Source: Candidatus Komeilibacteria bacterium S5_K13 (GTDB lineage: Bacteria > Patescibacteriota > Patescibacteriia > UBA1558 > S5-K13). From it: a DNA stretch of 46,812 nucleotides. The notes under the pieces were generated by a model that had not been told where the DNA came from, did not search any database, and worked only from the letters and a program-made list of their open reading frames with translations. A program made the position numbers and the translations under genes. The DNA is taken from positions 1-46,812 of the forward strand of contig JAEHGL010000004.1 in assembly GCA_019248485.1 (NCBI GenBank). The letters are read 5' to 3'. Shown piece after piece: positions 7,631 through 19,100 of the stretch (positions within the stretch are counted from its first letter, which is position 1; the number at the start of each line of letters is the position of its first letter).

Positions 7631-9448
7631 CAACTTCAATTTCCCAGCTATCTCTACGACATCTCTAAATAAAAACTGTCCTAGATTTATATCACCATAA
7701 ACAATTGGGAAATATTTCTCTTGTCCTGACTTCTTAAATATATTTGCTATATACATTCCATACAAACCCGTTTCTCTTGGAGTAAGTGCAAACCTTGTAA
7801 ACAAAAATTGCAAATATAGACTCACCGTTTCAATACTGTCCAAATTGTTTGAAATGCTTGTAACAATATCTTCATCAAATTTCAAGAGTAGTGATTTTTT
7901 AAATTCAATAAACAAATTTTTATTATTCTTTATAAAAATATTTATAAGCTTATTCTTGACAATAAAGGCAACTGCTGAAATAAGTTTTTGTTTGTCTTTT
8001 GATCTTATCATCTCATCAAATTCACCATAAAACTCATCCAAATTATTTTTGTATTTTTCAAACAATAACAAATCATTTTTTGTATTTGAAATACTCTTCT
8101 CAAAAGATTTGTATTCTACAAGCAGTGCTTCTGCTGGATTTTGTTTCTTGATTACTGGTTCTGGAATTTTGACAGGAGTAGGTTGAACAAATACTTTGTT
8201 AACAGCCTTTTTAGTTTCTATTATCTTAGTAGCGGGAATTATACTCCACTGATCTTCTGGAACATCATCAAAAATTTCTGGAAAAAACTTAATGTTTAAG
8301 TATGTTTTCAAAATCTTATAAAGTAAATCTTTATCTTTTTGATCTAAATTTTTTGCATTCTTAGAATCTATTACAAATTTAGATAGAGCAAGATCGTTAT
8401 ATTTATCAATACCAACCTCTGCAATATAATTTTTTATCCAATTTGCGATACTAGACTTATCCAATCTTCCATTAATAGAAAACTCTTTATCAAATAAAAT
8501 TTTCTCATTTAAATAAATCGCATTTTCAATTTGCTGTTTTGTACTTGAATCTGAAACAAGATCTATCAAATAATCATTTATATCATCCCCATATTCAAAT
8601 AATTTCAATATATCTTCTTTAAATAAACGTATTATATCTTCCTTATCAAACGAAACCCCCTGTCCAGCTTGGACATCCTGAAGTTTTTCACATGGAATGA
8701 TAAACCAATCTCCTACTTTAACATTTTTTACACTCTCTGGAAAAAACTTTATTCTCAAATATATTTCTAATACTCTAGATAACAAATCTTTTTCAATATT
8801 ATTTAATTTTTGACCACCTAAATATTGTTGTTTTTTGAGAGCAGATGATTCATAGCTATCTCCCAAATCATTAGAAAAATCTATTAAATGTTTACTTATA
8901 GCCTTTGACCCTATTAAATCTTTATTTTTTGTAAATGATATCAAAAGATTTTTATTTAAATCTGGATTAAACATAAGCTGTCCATACATCTTATCATCTA
9001 AAACAGACACAATATCGTTATTTGGATTTAAAAGCATTGATTTTATATGAAATTCTAATGCTTTAAAAGTATCATCTAGCGAATCTTTTGAAGAAATGAT
9101 TTCTCCTGTCTGTTCTATAAAAAATGCTCCGAAATCCTCTTTAATATCCTCTAAATATTTTTCGAAATCTAATTTCTCATATAAAAACACACTCTTTATT
9201 TCATTTTGTTTTTCTATTTCCATATTATCAAAAAACAAAGCACATGTAGAAAAAAATAATTTTTTTGCAGTTTCTTCTTTGATTTTCAACATAAAAACAA
9301 TAGCGTCTATAGTACTATTATAATCATAGGTATTATCTACAAAAAAATTAATAGCTTCACAAAATGCTATATCCATATCAAAGTTAATAGAAAATTTTTC
9401 TAATAAAAATGATATCTGTATCGTATTGTTTTCTGAATTAATTCTCAT
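7625..9448 (-). CDS. 607-residue cytosolic protein with an internal duplication, unknown function
   Basis: No signal peptide or membrane segment is seen; the protein is acidic and helical. A segment occurs twice: LEIYLRIKFFPESVKNV followed by GDWFIIPCEKL (about residues 228-262), and LKTYLNIKFFPEIFDDV followed by DQWSIIPATKI (about 378-412). Each copy follows a stretch ending SSIAN/SSALK plus a helical region, which suggests a tandem domain duplication. A proline-rich linker (VFVQPTPVKIPEPVIKK) near 424-440 leads into a helical C-terminal third. It is the last gene of the locus, 27 bases after the VirB6-like gene, so it may be a cytoplasmic partner of that machine. The family is not recognised. 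Confidence 0.7.
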   Translation of the reverse strand: MRINSENNTIQISFLLEKFSINFDMDIAFCEAINFFVDNTYDYNSTIDAIVFMLKIKEETAKKLFFSTCALFFDNMEIEKQNEIKSVFLYEKLDFEKYLEDIKEDFGAFFIEQTGEIISSKDSLDDTFKALEFHIKSMLLNPNNDIVSVLDDKMYGQLMFNPDLNKNLLISFTKNKDLIGSKAISKHLIDFSNDLGDSYESSALKKQQYLGGQKLNNIEKDLLSRVLEIYLRIKFFPESVKNVKVGDWFIIPCEKLQDVQAGQGVSFDKEDIIRLFKEDILKLFEYGDDINDYLIDLVSDSSTKQQIENAIYLNEKILFDKEFSINGRLDKSSIANWIKNYIAEVGIDKYNDLALSKFVIDSKNAKNLDQKDKDLLYKILKTYLNIKFFPEIFDDVPEDQWSIIPATKIIETKKAVNKVFVQPTPVKIPEPVIKKQNPAEALLVEYKSFEKSISNTKNDLLLFEKYKNNLDEFYGEFDEMIRSKDKQKLISAVAFIVKNKLINIFIKNNKNLFIEFKKSLLLKFDEDIVTSISNNLDSIETVSLYLQFLFTRFALTPRETGLYGMYIANIFKKSGQEKYFPIVYGDINLGQFLFRDVVEIAGKLKLK

Positions 9449-9475
9449 TATTTTATTTTTATTGTATTTATATAT

Positions 9476-12400
9476 TTATTTTTGTTTCTTCTTTTTTTTA
9501 CTTTTATTAGCTTTTTGTTGTGATTCTTCTTCTGATTCTTCTTCTGATTCTTCTCCTGGTTTTTTAAAGCGATCTAAGTCATAATTACTTGACAATCTAC
9601 TATTGTTTTTTAATTTGGACAATGCCCTTTCTATTTCAGGTGAAAGCTTAATATCACGATTTCTCAATATATCATTTAACATTTTTTTCTGATCTTCATT
9701 TTGACTATCTAATAATGCATTCATTCCATTTAAGAATGTTCTTGGATCAAGATTTGCAATATATTTTTGAACACTTTCATCTTTCATGTTTGCAAAATTA
9801 AATACCTGGGAGATTGAAGATGATTTACTTATATTCTCTTCAAAGAAACCTGGGACACCAGCATCTTTAGAATCCGAAGCTTTAGTTATTGCCTTCATTA
9901 CTCCATGACCATCAACTCCTTGTTTTGATGTATGAGAATAAACTTCTATTAGTTTTTGTGTAAATTTTAGCTCTCTCTCTTGGGTGGCTTCATTCATTTT
10001 CATAAGTTCTGTCATATTTCCAAGCCTACTTACTATCATTCTACCCACTTGTTCATTTATAGCATCTTTTTGCATATCATTTGTACCACCAATAATAGAC
10101 TTTAGGTGTCCAGAACTTTGGGCAGAATTTATAACCGCCTTAAGCAACTCTGCGTCCATTCCAGATGGAGATGCATTTTGTAATGTTTTTCCTGCACCAT
10201 TCCAGCTCATACCAGACTTAAGCGCAGCGTCTCTGTCTCCATCTGTCAAAACTTTTCCTGAAGCATCTCTTACTATTGCTTGTGATTGATATTTATCCGC
10301 TACTGATTTTTCATATGCATTCATTGTAAACTTGTCTGCACCCAATAATTGTAAATCACTTCTATATTTATCAACTTCATTAGACTTGACACCACCCTTT
10401 TCCATTAATGCTAGTCTTGCCGCTATTTTATCTGTATCAGATAGAGTTGCATCATTTTGAACAATTCCCTTTACTTGACCCATGCTGAGAGAATCAAATT
10501 GCTGTTTTTTTGAATCCATTATTTGCTCATGTGATGCACTATTTGCTCCGGATATCATTTCGTCAGATCTCTTTCCCTGTCCTTTTACTATGTCTGCTCC
10601 AAAAGCAGTTCCATAACCAGCAAATGAACTCATTCCAAGTGGTGCAGCAATAGGCGTAATAGCGGCTGCTACGGCAAGCTTAGAAGCCAGGGATAATAAT
10701 GGGTCTACTGTTATACTAGCTCCATATCCAACATTATTCCAAGCAGCCTCTTTAGATCTAAATCTATTAATAGAAACATCCATTCTATTCTTATTTTGAT
10801 TAACATACTTATCGTGATCATTAATATCATCCCAAATCTTACCACTCCCCATAGGATCTTTACCATCTTTACCCCTTAATGCTTCTTTGTAAGATTCGTT
10901 GATATTATCCTTGTCTGGCTCCTTACCTATACTTGCAAATTTCATTTTCAATGTTGTGCCCCGCGATGCCAAAGGATCCTCTGTTCCTAATTGATTTATA
11001 AATTCTTCTAATGATCCAAAGCTAGATTCAGCAAATCTATCCAATAATTGTTTTTCTTCTCTTAATCCATTTATTATTTCTGGCGAAACCTCCTTTAAAC
11101 TTCCAAAGTCTACATCTCTAACAACATTACCTTCTCCTTCATAAAATTCATTAAAAGCATCAAATCTTTGATCTTTTGTTTTAAAATCCTGTTCAGCCTC
11201 TTTAAGATTAGCTTTTTCTTTTCTTAGTTCATTTATCATAACAATTCTATCATCATCACCTAATTGTTCACCATTTTCATCAACATTTTTTTGTAAATTG
11301 CTCTCTAATTTCTGTATTTTAGATTTTGATGCACTAACCTTTTTTGCAGATTTAGCATAATCTTCTCTTACGCCAACTAAATAATCCTGTGGATTCATAC
11401 CAGAAATTTTATAATTCTCTAAAACACTTGCCTTCATAGCGTTCTTTTGCGCTCGTTTTTCAGCAAAAGCTTTTATAGGCTTACCGCTCAAATATCCTAA
11501 AGCTGTACCCAATCCAGCAAGACCAGTTCCAATAACATTAAGAGTTGCTCCCGTACCCGCTCCCCATGGAGTTGTAGATATTTTTTGTTTCTCTTTTCCA
11601 TAGTCTCTCATTTTTACAACACCTTTTCCAATTCCTCGTGGTATTCCTCTGACAGTTCCTTCTACTTTCGCCATACCCGCTCCAAATCTTATAGCATCTC
11701 TATTAACCCTTTCTTGTCTTTTTGCAGATCTTATTTTGCTATATGCCTTTATTCTATCGCTTACTGCATTATATCCGCTAACTGTTCTTGCCCCTTTCTT
11801 CGCTAAATTCCCCATCTTATTAGTCAAATTTCCAGCTATCTTACTACCAGCAACTCCTGACTCTTGAGTAATTCTCATTGCTGTCATAAGAAGCGCTATT
11901 ACCACAACAAAATCAAAAATATTACTCATATTTCCAATTCCTTTGGCAACATTTGCATCAGCTTGAGCCTGAGTATCGCCAGATTGAACCTGCTCTACTG
12001 TTGATTGTAATGTTGTGGTGGCTACTTCTAAATTCTTAGATTCTGTCATACCCTGCATTATATTACCACCATTAGCTTTTTGTATGGTAAGTAGTGCTAA
12101 ATATAGAAAGAAAGCAAGCACTGGGCCTGTTGTAAGCTGTCTTCCAAGCTCTGTCCACCACTTAGCAGAATATTTGCTTCCAAAAGGCGTTGCTTGAAGA
12201 AAAAATGCAAGTGGAGACAAGATTACAAGAACCCAAAGATATACTATTCTCCACACTATCATTACTATAAACATTGCAAGAACTGCAGAAAGAATTGCGA
12301 GCATAGAAACCGCGAGAGCTGCTATAACTACCAAATTTAGAGCAACCTTATATTCATCCGTGCCCTCAACCTCTGATATTTCACCATAGCTGACCTGAAA

Positions 12401-13006
12401 AACAGAGTCCAAATGAAGCCCGTTTATTATATTTCCCATTGCAATATCTTTAAACGCATTTACAAAGGTAAGCATTATTACCTGAGAAAAATCAATCATA
12501 AGCCCCACTATTGTTTTGGAAAAATTTATGAGAACTGCTGCAATAATTATTTTGCTGAGCCACTTTTTATAAGAATATGCTTCATAATTTAATATCGTAG
12601 AAAATGCAATTACGAGAAGAACAAGTATAAAAAACATATTACAGATATCTCTAGTTATCTTCCAACCCTCCTCTACAGCAGTAACGCCTGTAGTAAAATT
12701 ATTAAATTGAATAAACGAGATAAACAAACTCATCTCTATCTTAATTATCCACTGAAAAATTCCTGCAATAGCTCTTAATAATCCCAATAATATCTTTGCT
12801 ATACCAGCCGCAATAACATTTGCACTTGCAAAAAGAGGCGTTGCCAATACAAAAACAATTACAACAATAGAAGACAAAATAAAAGCCCGCCTCTTCTTAG
12901 ACAACAAATTCCACGATGTCAAAATACCTTGAAACATTTTTTTCAAGCTACGATTCCACGGTGCTAAAATTTGTTTAAATATTTTCGTCTTGTTTATATT
13001 TATCAT
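9476..13006 (-). CDS. VirB6/TrbL-like polytopic membrane protein with a large cytoplasmic tail
   Basis: The 1176-residue protein begins with a basic stretch, then has about six to eight hydrophobic helices in the first 380 residues (for example near 41-60, 64-86, 121-138, 150-172, 222-262, 268-300 and 360-380). Around them are the WKITRDICNMFFILVLL and KWWTELGRQ-type segments typical of VirB6/TrbL channel proteins. The remaining 790 residues are charged and largely helical, with coiled-coil stretches near 540-600. There is a small Gly/Ala hydrophobic patch near 770-800. The C terminus is Lys-rich (SKKKKKQK). VirB6-like proteins form the inner-membrane pore of type IV secretion systems. The assignment rests on topology and context rather than strong motifs. 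Confidence 0.65.
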   Translation of the reverse strand: MININKTKIFKQILAPWNRSLKKMFQGILTSWNLLSKKRRAFILSSIVVIVFVLATPLFASANVIAAGIAKILLGLLRAIAGIFQWIIKIEMSLFISFIQFNNFTTGVTAVEEGWKITRDICNMFFILVLLVIAFSTILNYEAYSYKKWLSKIIIAAVLINFSKTIVGLMIDFSQVIMLTFVNAFKDIAMGNIINGLHLDSVFQVSYGEISEVEGTDEYKVALNLVVIAALAVSMLAILSAVLAMFIVMIVWRIVYLWVLVILSPLAFFLQATPFGSKYSAKWWTELGRQLTTGPVLAFFLYLALLTIQKANGGNIMQGMTESKNLEVATTTLQSTVEQVQSGDTQAQADANVAKGIGNMSNIFDFVVVIALLMTAMRITQESGVAGSKIAGNLTNKMGNLAKKGARTVSGYNAVSDRIKAYSKIRSAKRQERVNRDAIRFGAGMAKVEGTVRGIPRGIGKGVVKMRDYGKEKQKISTTPWGAGTGATLNVIGTGLAGLGTALGYLSGKPIKAFAEKRAQKNAMKASVLENYKISGMNPQDYLVGVREDYAKSAKKVSASKSKIQKLESNLQKNVDENGEQLGDDDRIVMINELRKEKANLKEAEQDFKTKDQRFDAFNEFYEGEGNVVRDVDFGSLKEVSPEIINGLREEKQLLDRFAESSFGSLEEFINQLGTEDPLASRGTTLKMKFASIGKEPDKDNINESYKEALRGKDGKDPMGSGKIWDDINDHDKYVNQNKNRMDVSINRFRSKEAAWNNVGYGASITVDPLLSLASKLAVAAAITPIAAPLGMSSFAGYGTAFGADIVKGQGKRSDEMISGANSASHEQIMDSKKQQFDSLSMGQVKGIVQNDATLSDTDKIAARLALMEKGGVKSNEVDKYRSDLQLLGADKFTMNAYEKSVADKYQSQAIVRDASGKVLTDGDRDAALKSGMSWNGAGKTLQNASPSGMDAELLKAVINSAQSSGHLKSIIGGTNDMQKDAINEQVGRMIVSRLGNMTELMKMNEATQERELKFTQKLIEVYSHTSKQGVDGHGVMKAITKASDSKDAGVPGFFEENISKSSSISQVFNFANMKDESVQKYIANLDPRTFLNGMNALLDSQNEDQKKMLNDILRNRDIKLSPEIERALSKLKNNSRLSSNYDLDRFKKPGEESEEESEEESQQKANKSKKKKKQK

Positions 13007-13020
13007 ATAAATTTACTCTA

Positions 13021-13199
13021 TATCCCCTCACCCCCATCCCCTCTCCAGCGTAACTAAGGAGGGGCGCTAATTTTGATATATGATCTAAACTATTTTCCCC
13101 CTCTCCATCTTGGGCGAAGCCGAAAGATGGGAAGAGGCAAGCTCGCCTTGGCATAGCTGAAGCTATGCTTCTGCGAAGCCGGGGGGTAGGGTAAAATAA
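13021..13199. repeat. Palindromic intergenic repeats
   Basis: The gap between the giant gene and the VirB6-like gene is filled by short inverted sequences. These include CCCCTCTCC...GGAGGGG near 13036-13069 and a CCCTCTCCATCTT / AAGATGGGAAGAGG-like pair near 13099-13136. GCATAGCTGAAGCTATGC lies near 13152-13169. The CCCTCACCCCCATCCCCTCTCC part belongs to the same family as 416-519 and 42785-42905. The repeat may also terminate or attenuate transcription within the operon. Confidence 0.6.
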
Positions 13200-16100
13200 T
13201 TATTGTGGATATACCTTTATTGAACAAGTATCTGTAGAACACATATATCCAGTCGTGCTTTTTCCCCAATTATCGGTAATCGTTAATCTGGGTTTATAAA
13301 TACAACACCCTTTTGTAGAACTTCCTCCACAGTCAGATGACCAATCACTACTTATTGGACTACACACATAGACATTAGAAAATTTGAAATACTGCTTGGA
13401 ATTTTCTGAATCTTCAATACAAGCTTCTTCAGTATCTCCCCAAGTTTTTGCAAAACACTTTTCTCCACTATTACAATCTGCATTTGTACTACAAGGCTTT
13501 AAATTTGTAACCATAATAGCACTTGTATAATTTGACCCACAAAATCTCTGACACTTGTTTTTGCGATTTTTAAATATACCTTTAAAATCAAAACAATCAT
13601 TATCACCATTCCAACAAACCTTTATTTCTCTTATAGGGGTTTGATTTTCATTTGCATATGCATAAAAAGTCATATCAACCACAAAATTACTACTTGAATC
13701 AGAAACCGTAATATCTGAACCATAACTAGAGTTGATAGAAAATCCATTACCGCCCATTCCAGAGTTTGAAACACTTTTTATAGACGGATCTATAGCACCC
13801 ACATCAGTAAAATCCCAAGTACTTCCGCCAGTAGTAGCATTTCCAGAGTCAGGAACATTATAAATATTTTGAGAAGGAATTTTCACTATCCAATTGCGTA
13901 TTCTATTACTATATTGCGCGACCGATAAGGTGCTACTTGATGCATAAAATGTAAAAATACTTGCACCATTAATCGGAGATCCATTTGCTGATACCAAGAT
14001 TGGCTTTCTTCCAATATCAGCTATAGATTCATTTGAGACTGATATAGCAAAATCTGGAGAAAAATCTACAAAATTATAAGAATTAGATTGATTAATAGTC
14101 CAGAGCTTATCTTTTTTGATACGTTTTTCAATATTATAATGTGATTCATTGCCAGAAACCATAAGTGGACAAACCTCCTGAATAGGATTTCCTATTTTAC
14201 AATAATCTCCCCAAACATCAGTACTGCTTGGCGCTGTGTTTGCAATATCTGAGACCGGAATTGATGCTAAATAGATATTGTTTGCTCTAAATATAGTTCT
14301 ATTTTCTCCAGTAGTTTTTATATCTGCAACCGTCTTACAAGACTTAAGACACATATTGGTGCAAGGAGAACCGGTAGTAAAAGAAAGGTTGGAAAAAACA
14401 TTACTATACTCATTTGAATTTGCATAATTATTATTTTGATACAATAATGGCCTATATTGATCCTTATTATCCCCATCATAATGCACATAATAATTATATT
14501 GAAAAGGATTCCATACAGAATCTGCCGCAGACTCACTACTACTTAAACAATTTGATGCAACCTCGTGAGCATTTGGCACATTATTTAATGGAGAATCACC
14601 AAATCTATGACCAGCGTTTGTACATCCTCCAGCATAACCATCCCCCGCTGAAGCAATCGTAGTACATTGACCCTCCCCATTATTAGAATCCGTATAAAAA
14701 GCAGGCACACCTAATGGAATATAATAATTAGACATCTGAATACGCTCCTCATTGTATATGCCCGAACCAGTAAAATCAGCTGCATACCCCGTACTACCAT
14801 AATCGTCCCATTCATACATACCAGCCCCGTAAGTTGCTCCCGAAGGCATAACACCCTCATCATAATAGAAAAAATCTATTGGCCCAGATATAATAGACTT
14901 GAACTGATTAATAAAGTTCTTATAATTACTCGACCCAGAATTAAATTCTGTGCCAGGATAATAATTAAACTCGCTCTCCATAAATTTCTTTTCTTTCTCT
15001 TGCCACCAATTATTAGCTACATAACTATTACACATATATGGATGGGATGAATTATTATAAACCTTATCCTGATACCATTGTGGCCAATCAGCTCCATAAA
15101 TTATCTCATAAGTTTGAGGCAATACGACACCATTTATCGTAGTTATTGTATGATATTCATACTCATTAGAAAGCATATAACTATTTTCTATATAATCAAA
15201 AAACTCTGGCGTAATTGTATCTTTTTTGACTTTTGTGCCAGCGGGAATTCTCACGACAACATTACACCTTGCCTCATCATCTGGCGTTCCCGTGAAGCCA
15301 CCGAGGGGGGATATTGTACCATATAACCAAGATGCCGATTCCCAAGCATTGGGACTCCAATATGCGCAATATACTCTATCCTGTGGAATTGTATAATCAC
15401 CTGCCACCAAACACATTTTTCCATTTTCAGGAATTTGATTGTATGAGACATCTGCCTCTGGCGCATAAGAAGAAGACTCTATTCCTCCACCAATAATATC
15501 CACTGGATACCAAGAAAGACATCTATAATTTAGACTATTTGGATCATTATATGAACTACTATAATTTGTATTTATAAACAAAGATTTATCATATTCCATA
15601 CAAAAACCATTCCAACCCATATTTCTTACTGACCTTTTTAGATTTAATGTGCTTGTTTGGTTGTTATCAGATATAATATTAATTTTCTGAGGAATATTAT
15701 TTGCTTCATATGGAAAGAAAAGTGACTGAGATCCATAATCCGCTCTTGTATAATTGCAGTCACTAGATTGTCCTGGCCCCAATATATCTAAACCATCCTT
15801 CAATACGCCAAACATTGGCTGTGAAATATTTGCATTTTGGAAAGCAGAATCAATTCCAGTTATGATAGCGTATTTAGATTGTGTTGTTGATGAAGTATAA
15901 AAACCAGAATCTAAAACGATCTTATTATTTTTGGTCCAATTAAATGGAGAATCTTTTTCTGGATATAGTCTACAAGAAGCCTCTGTGTTGCTAATAGCAA
16001 TATTATTAGCAGCAAAAGAGTCTGCATTAGTGACAAGTGGATTTGTATAAGTCACACCTTGCTTGTAAAGATATGGGCCCTTCTTTACAAGAAATCCCAA

Positions 16101-19100
16101 TTTATTTATAGAAGTAGAGGCTGATTGTGTATTGTTATAATTAGAAACAGACTCTAGCACACTATAAGCACTAAGATCGTGGGGCGCATAAGCACCTGGC
16201 ATAGAATATCCGCTATAACTCATATTAGACCAAGTACCAAGACCCATATTTGAATAATATTTATCGAGATTAAGTGCTTTTTCATTTGGATCTTTTGGAA
16301 GATAATTTGCACAATCTCCCGACGAAGATAATTTATCACAAGCCATAAGAGCAACACAAGAAGATTTGTCATTTCCCTGATAATCTTTTGTTGTAATTTT
16401 GGAAGAACAAGCATCCCACTCTCCACACTCTCTATCTCTTACAACTTTCAAAAGCTCGTTTGAATCATTAGGATAGCTCGTATTATTCCCAACCAAGGAT
16501 TCAGATTCATAGCTCTTAAAAGAATTATATGACAAATTTCCTTTTGAAATATTGTTAAACAATACACACCCATCTTCAAAATCTGCTTTAGAACAACTTT
16601 TTCTATCTAACTCTGAATTATCTATGTAATAATAATTTCCTGTAACTTCTTCAAATTTAATATCTTTTAATAAAACTAGCTCTAAATTTTTGCCATACAC
16701 ATAAAATGCAACATTACAATATTTTGCTCCTGGCAAAATTTTATAAAGCCCATCAATCTGATGCCAAGACGCATCTTTTTCTTCTACAAAATGATTTGAT
16801 TTTGTAAATGGAAATGCATATGGCATATAGCCATTAACCAAACTACCCTTTACATATCCACTTAAACCGCTATCAGCTGTTGATCTACAGCTTAAGAATG
16901 TACTAATATATTCTTTATCATCTAAATTTAACCCATTAAACTTAACATTAGCGCTCAATTTATATACTGCATTTTCTTTCACAGAAAAAGCAAATGGCGA
17001 TAAAGATGTATTAGGCCCTCTGTATACTATTACATTACTATTATTAGCAGTTGAAATTGGAAAAGAAAGAGATGAGTTTGAAAAAGAAAAACTTCCAGAA
17101 CTAAACAAACTAAATCCTCCTCCATTCCAAGCGCCAAGCAACCAAGAATTCGTAGCAAAATTAATGGACTGATTCGTAATATTAGTAGCCTCAACAGACA
17201 TATCTACAGTATCTGTAGGATCTATAAACATTGAACACTTATCTTGATTTTTGTTACATGCAAGAGAATAACTACTCTTATAATTACCAAACGGCGACCA
17301 ATCATTGTCTACATAACTCATATCGTCAAGCAACGAATTATAATTTTCATTATAAATTTTATTATCGCACGAAACACTTGGATTATTTACTTCATAATAT
17401 CCGGCCAAAGATTCCCCCGACGCTTCTTTATATTCGCAAACTCTATCCCTTGGATGAATCTTGGATATTGTCCCTCCGCCAGATACAGAGAATGCCGTAC
17501 AATCCATAAATTCAGAAAGACACAAAGTTTTATTATTCGAACCATAATAATCCTCTTGAATATAGTTATCTGGATTATCTATTTTATATACATCATTATA
17601 TTTTCCATCATCTCCCTTAAAGCCAAAGGCTCTGCATCCCTTATTTGCTGACGTACACAAATCTTTTCTTTGCTTTACTATATAAACCAATTCATCTTCA
17701 GGAATTATTATTGTGCTACCCACTCTATTGCCTGCATTTACGTCTGAATAATTTTTGTAATAACTACTTCCCAAATCACACGCATCATTGGTGGAGCTAC
17801 TATTACAATAAGCATTAAATGTTTGTTTAAATGGCATTTCTGAATTCTTTGTATCTATCATAGCAGAACATCCAACATTTGCTTCATCACACGTATTTGT
17901 AAATTTATAAAAATACCAAGGATTATTGTCTCTATCAAGATATTTTTGACATCTTAAATAATTTCCATCACTACACACCCTTGGAGTAGCCCAAGAGTCT
18001 TTTATTTTGTAGAAATCACTTGTAACTTCTTTTAGATTAATATTATCTATAAAAAATGTTTTGTAATGACTTGGTAATTTTATATAAAATTTTAATACAA
18101 GCTCTCCATTTGTAGAAATTTCAAAATCACGTGATTCGTATTTATATTGTAACCATTCCTCATTATCTTCCAATCTCGCCGGCTGTTGCGTCGAACCAAA
18201 TTCGAAATCATTTACAGCCAAAGCATGTGCCTTAAATAACTTAATTGGATTAAAATTAAGAGGTCCTTCTGCTCGATTATTTTCTTGTTGAGCGCCACCA
18301 GTAGCACCCTGATGATAATTAGGATTATTATCGTTTGAACTTTTTGCCCAAAAATCAAGAGTATATCTTTTTCCTGGAATAAGTGTATCTCCATTTTGAG
18401 TCAAATTGTATTCTATAGAAACTGTTCGATTAACAGTAGAATAGACTACCATAGAATGTCCATTATAAACAGTAGACTCATTACTTATGTCTGCTTCTCC
18501 TCCTGAGATAGTATTAGACCAAGGCGCAAAACTTGCTGATTCAAAATTTTCAAACAAAACATTTCTTATATTATCTCCTTTATTTCCCTTGTATCTACGA
18601 CATCCAACATTTTTTGCATCACACTTAGTGCTCATTGATAAAACCGCTTTGTAAGTAACGCTACTTCCACCAGACGCTTCCCTTCTTAATTCGACACATT
18701 CATCTGTAATAGGAACCGTTCTTGAAAGAAGTCTTTTATGTTCTGTTCCATTTTTATCATAAAAAATACGACAATCCATATTAAGAGAAGGATCACAATT
18801 AGTTATGAGGGTATTATTACTTGCACTATCTATACAATTATTTGTTCCTATTCGTACGTTTGTACATGGAGCATTGTCAGACAATTGACTCTTCAATAAT
18901 TTCCAAGTCTTTAGTTGGAATCCAGACGTATCAGATCCTTCCCATGTGTAATAAATAGTAGTATCTACATCTGTAGGCTTTACACATTGTCTTAGATAGC
19001 TATAATATTCTTTTCCCTCACCACCTTTGTTTACTTTATCTATATTTGTAAAAAGCTCACAAGACTCATTGGCAGGAGAACAATCCTTTGCCGTTTCAGG

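Noticed and set aside
17244-17651. 135-residue plus-strand ORF inside the giant gene
   Set aside because: It is an antisense shadow of the giant gene with low-complexity Ile/Tyr-rich sequence and no ribosome-binding site.
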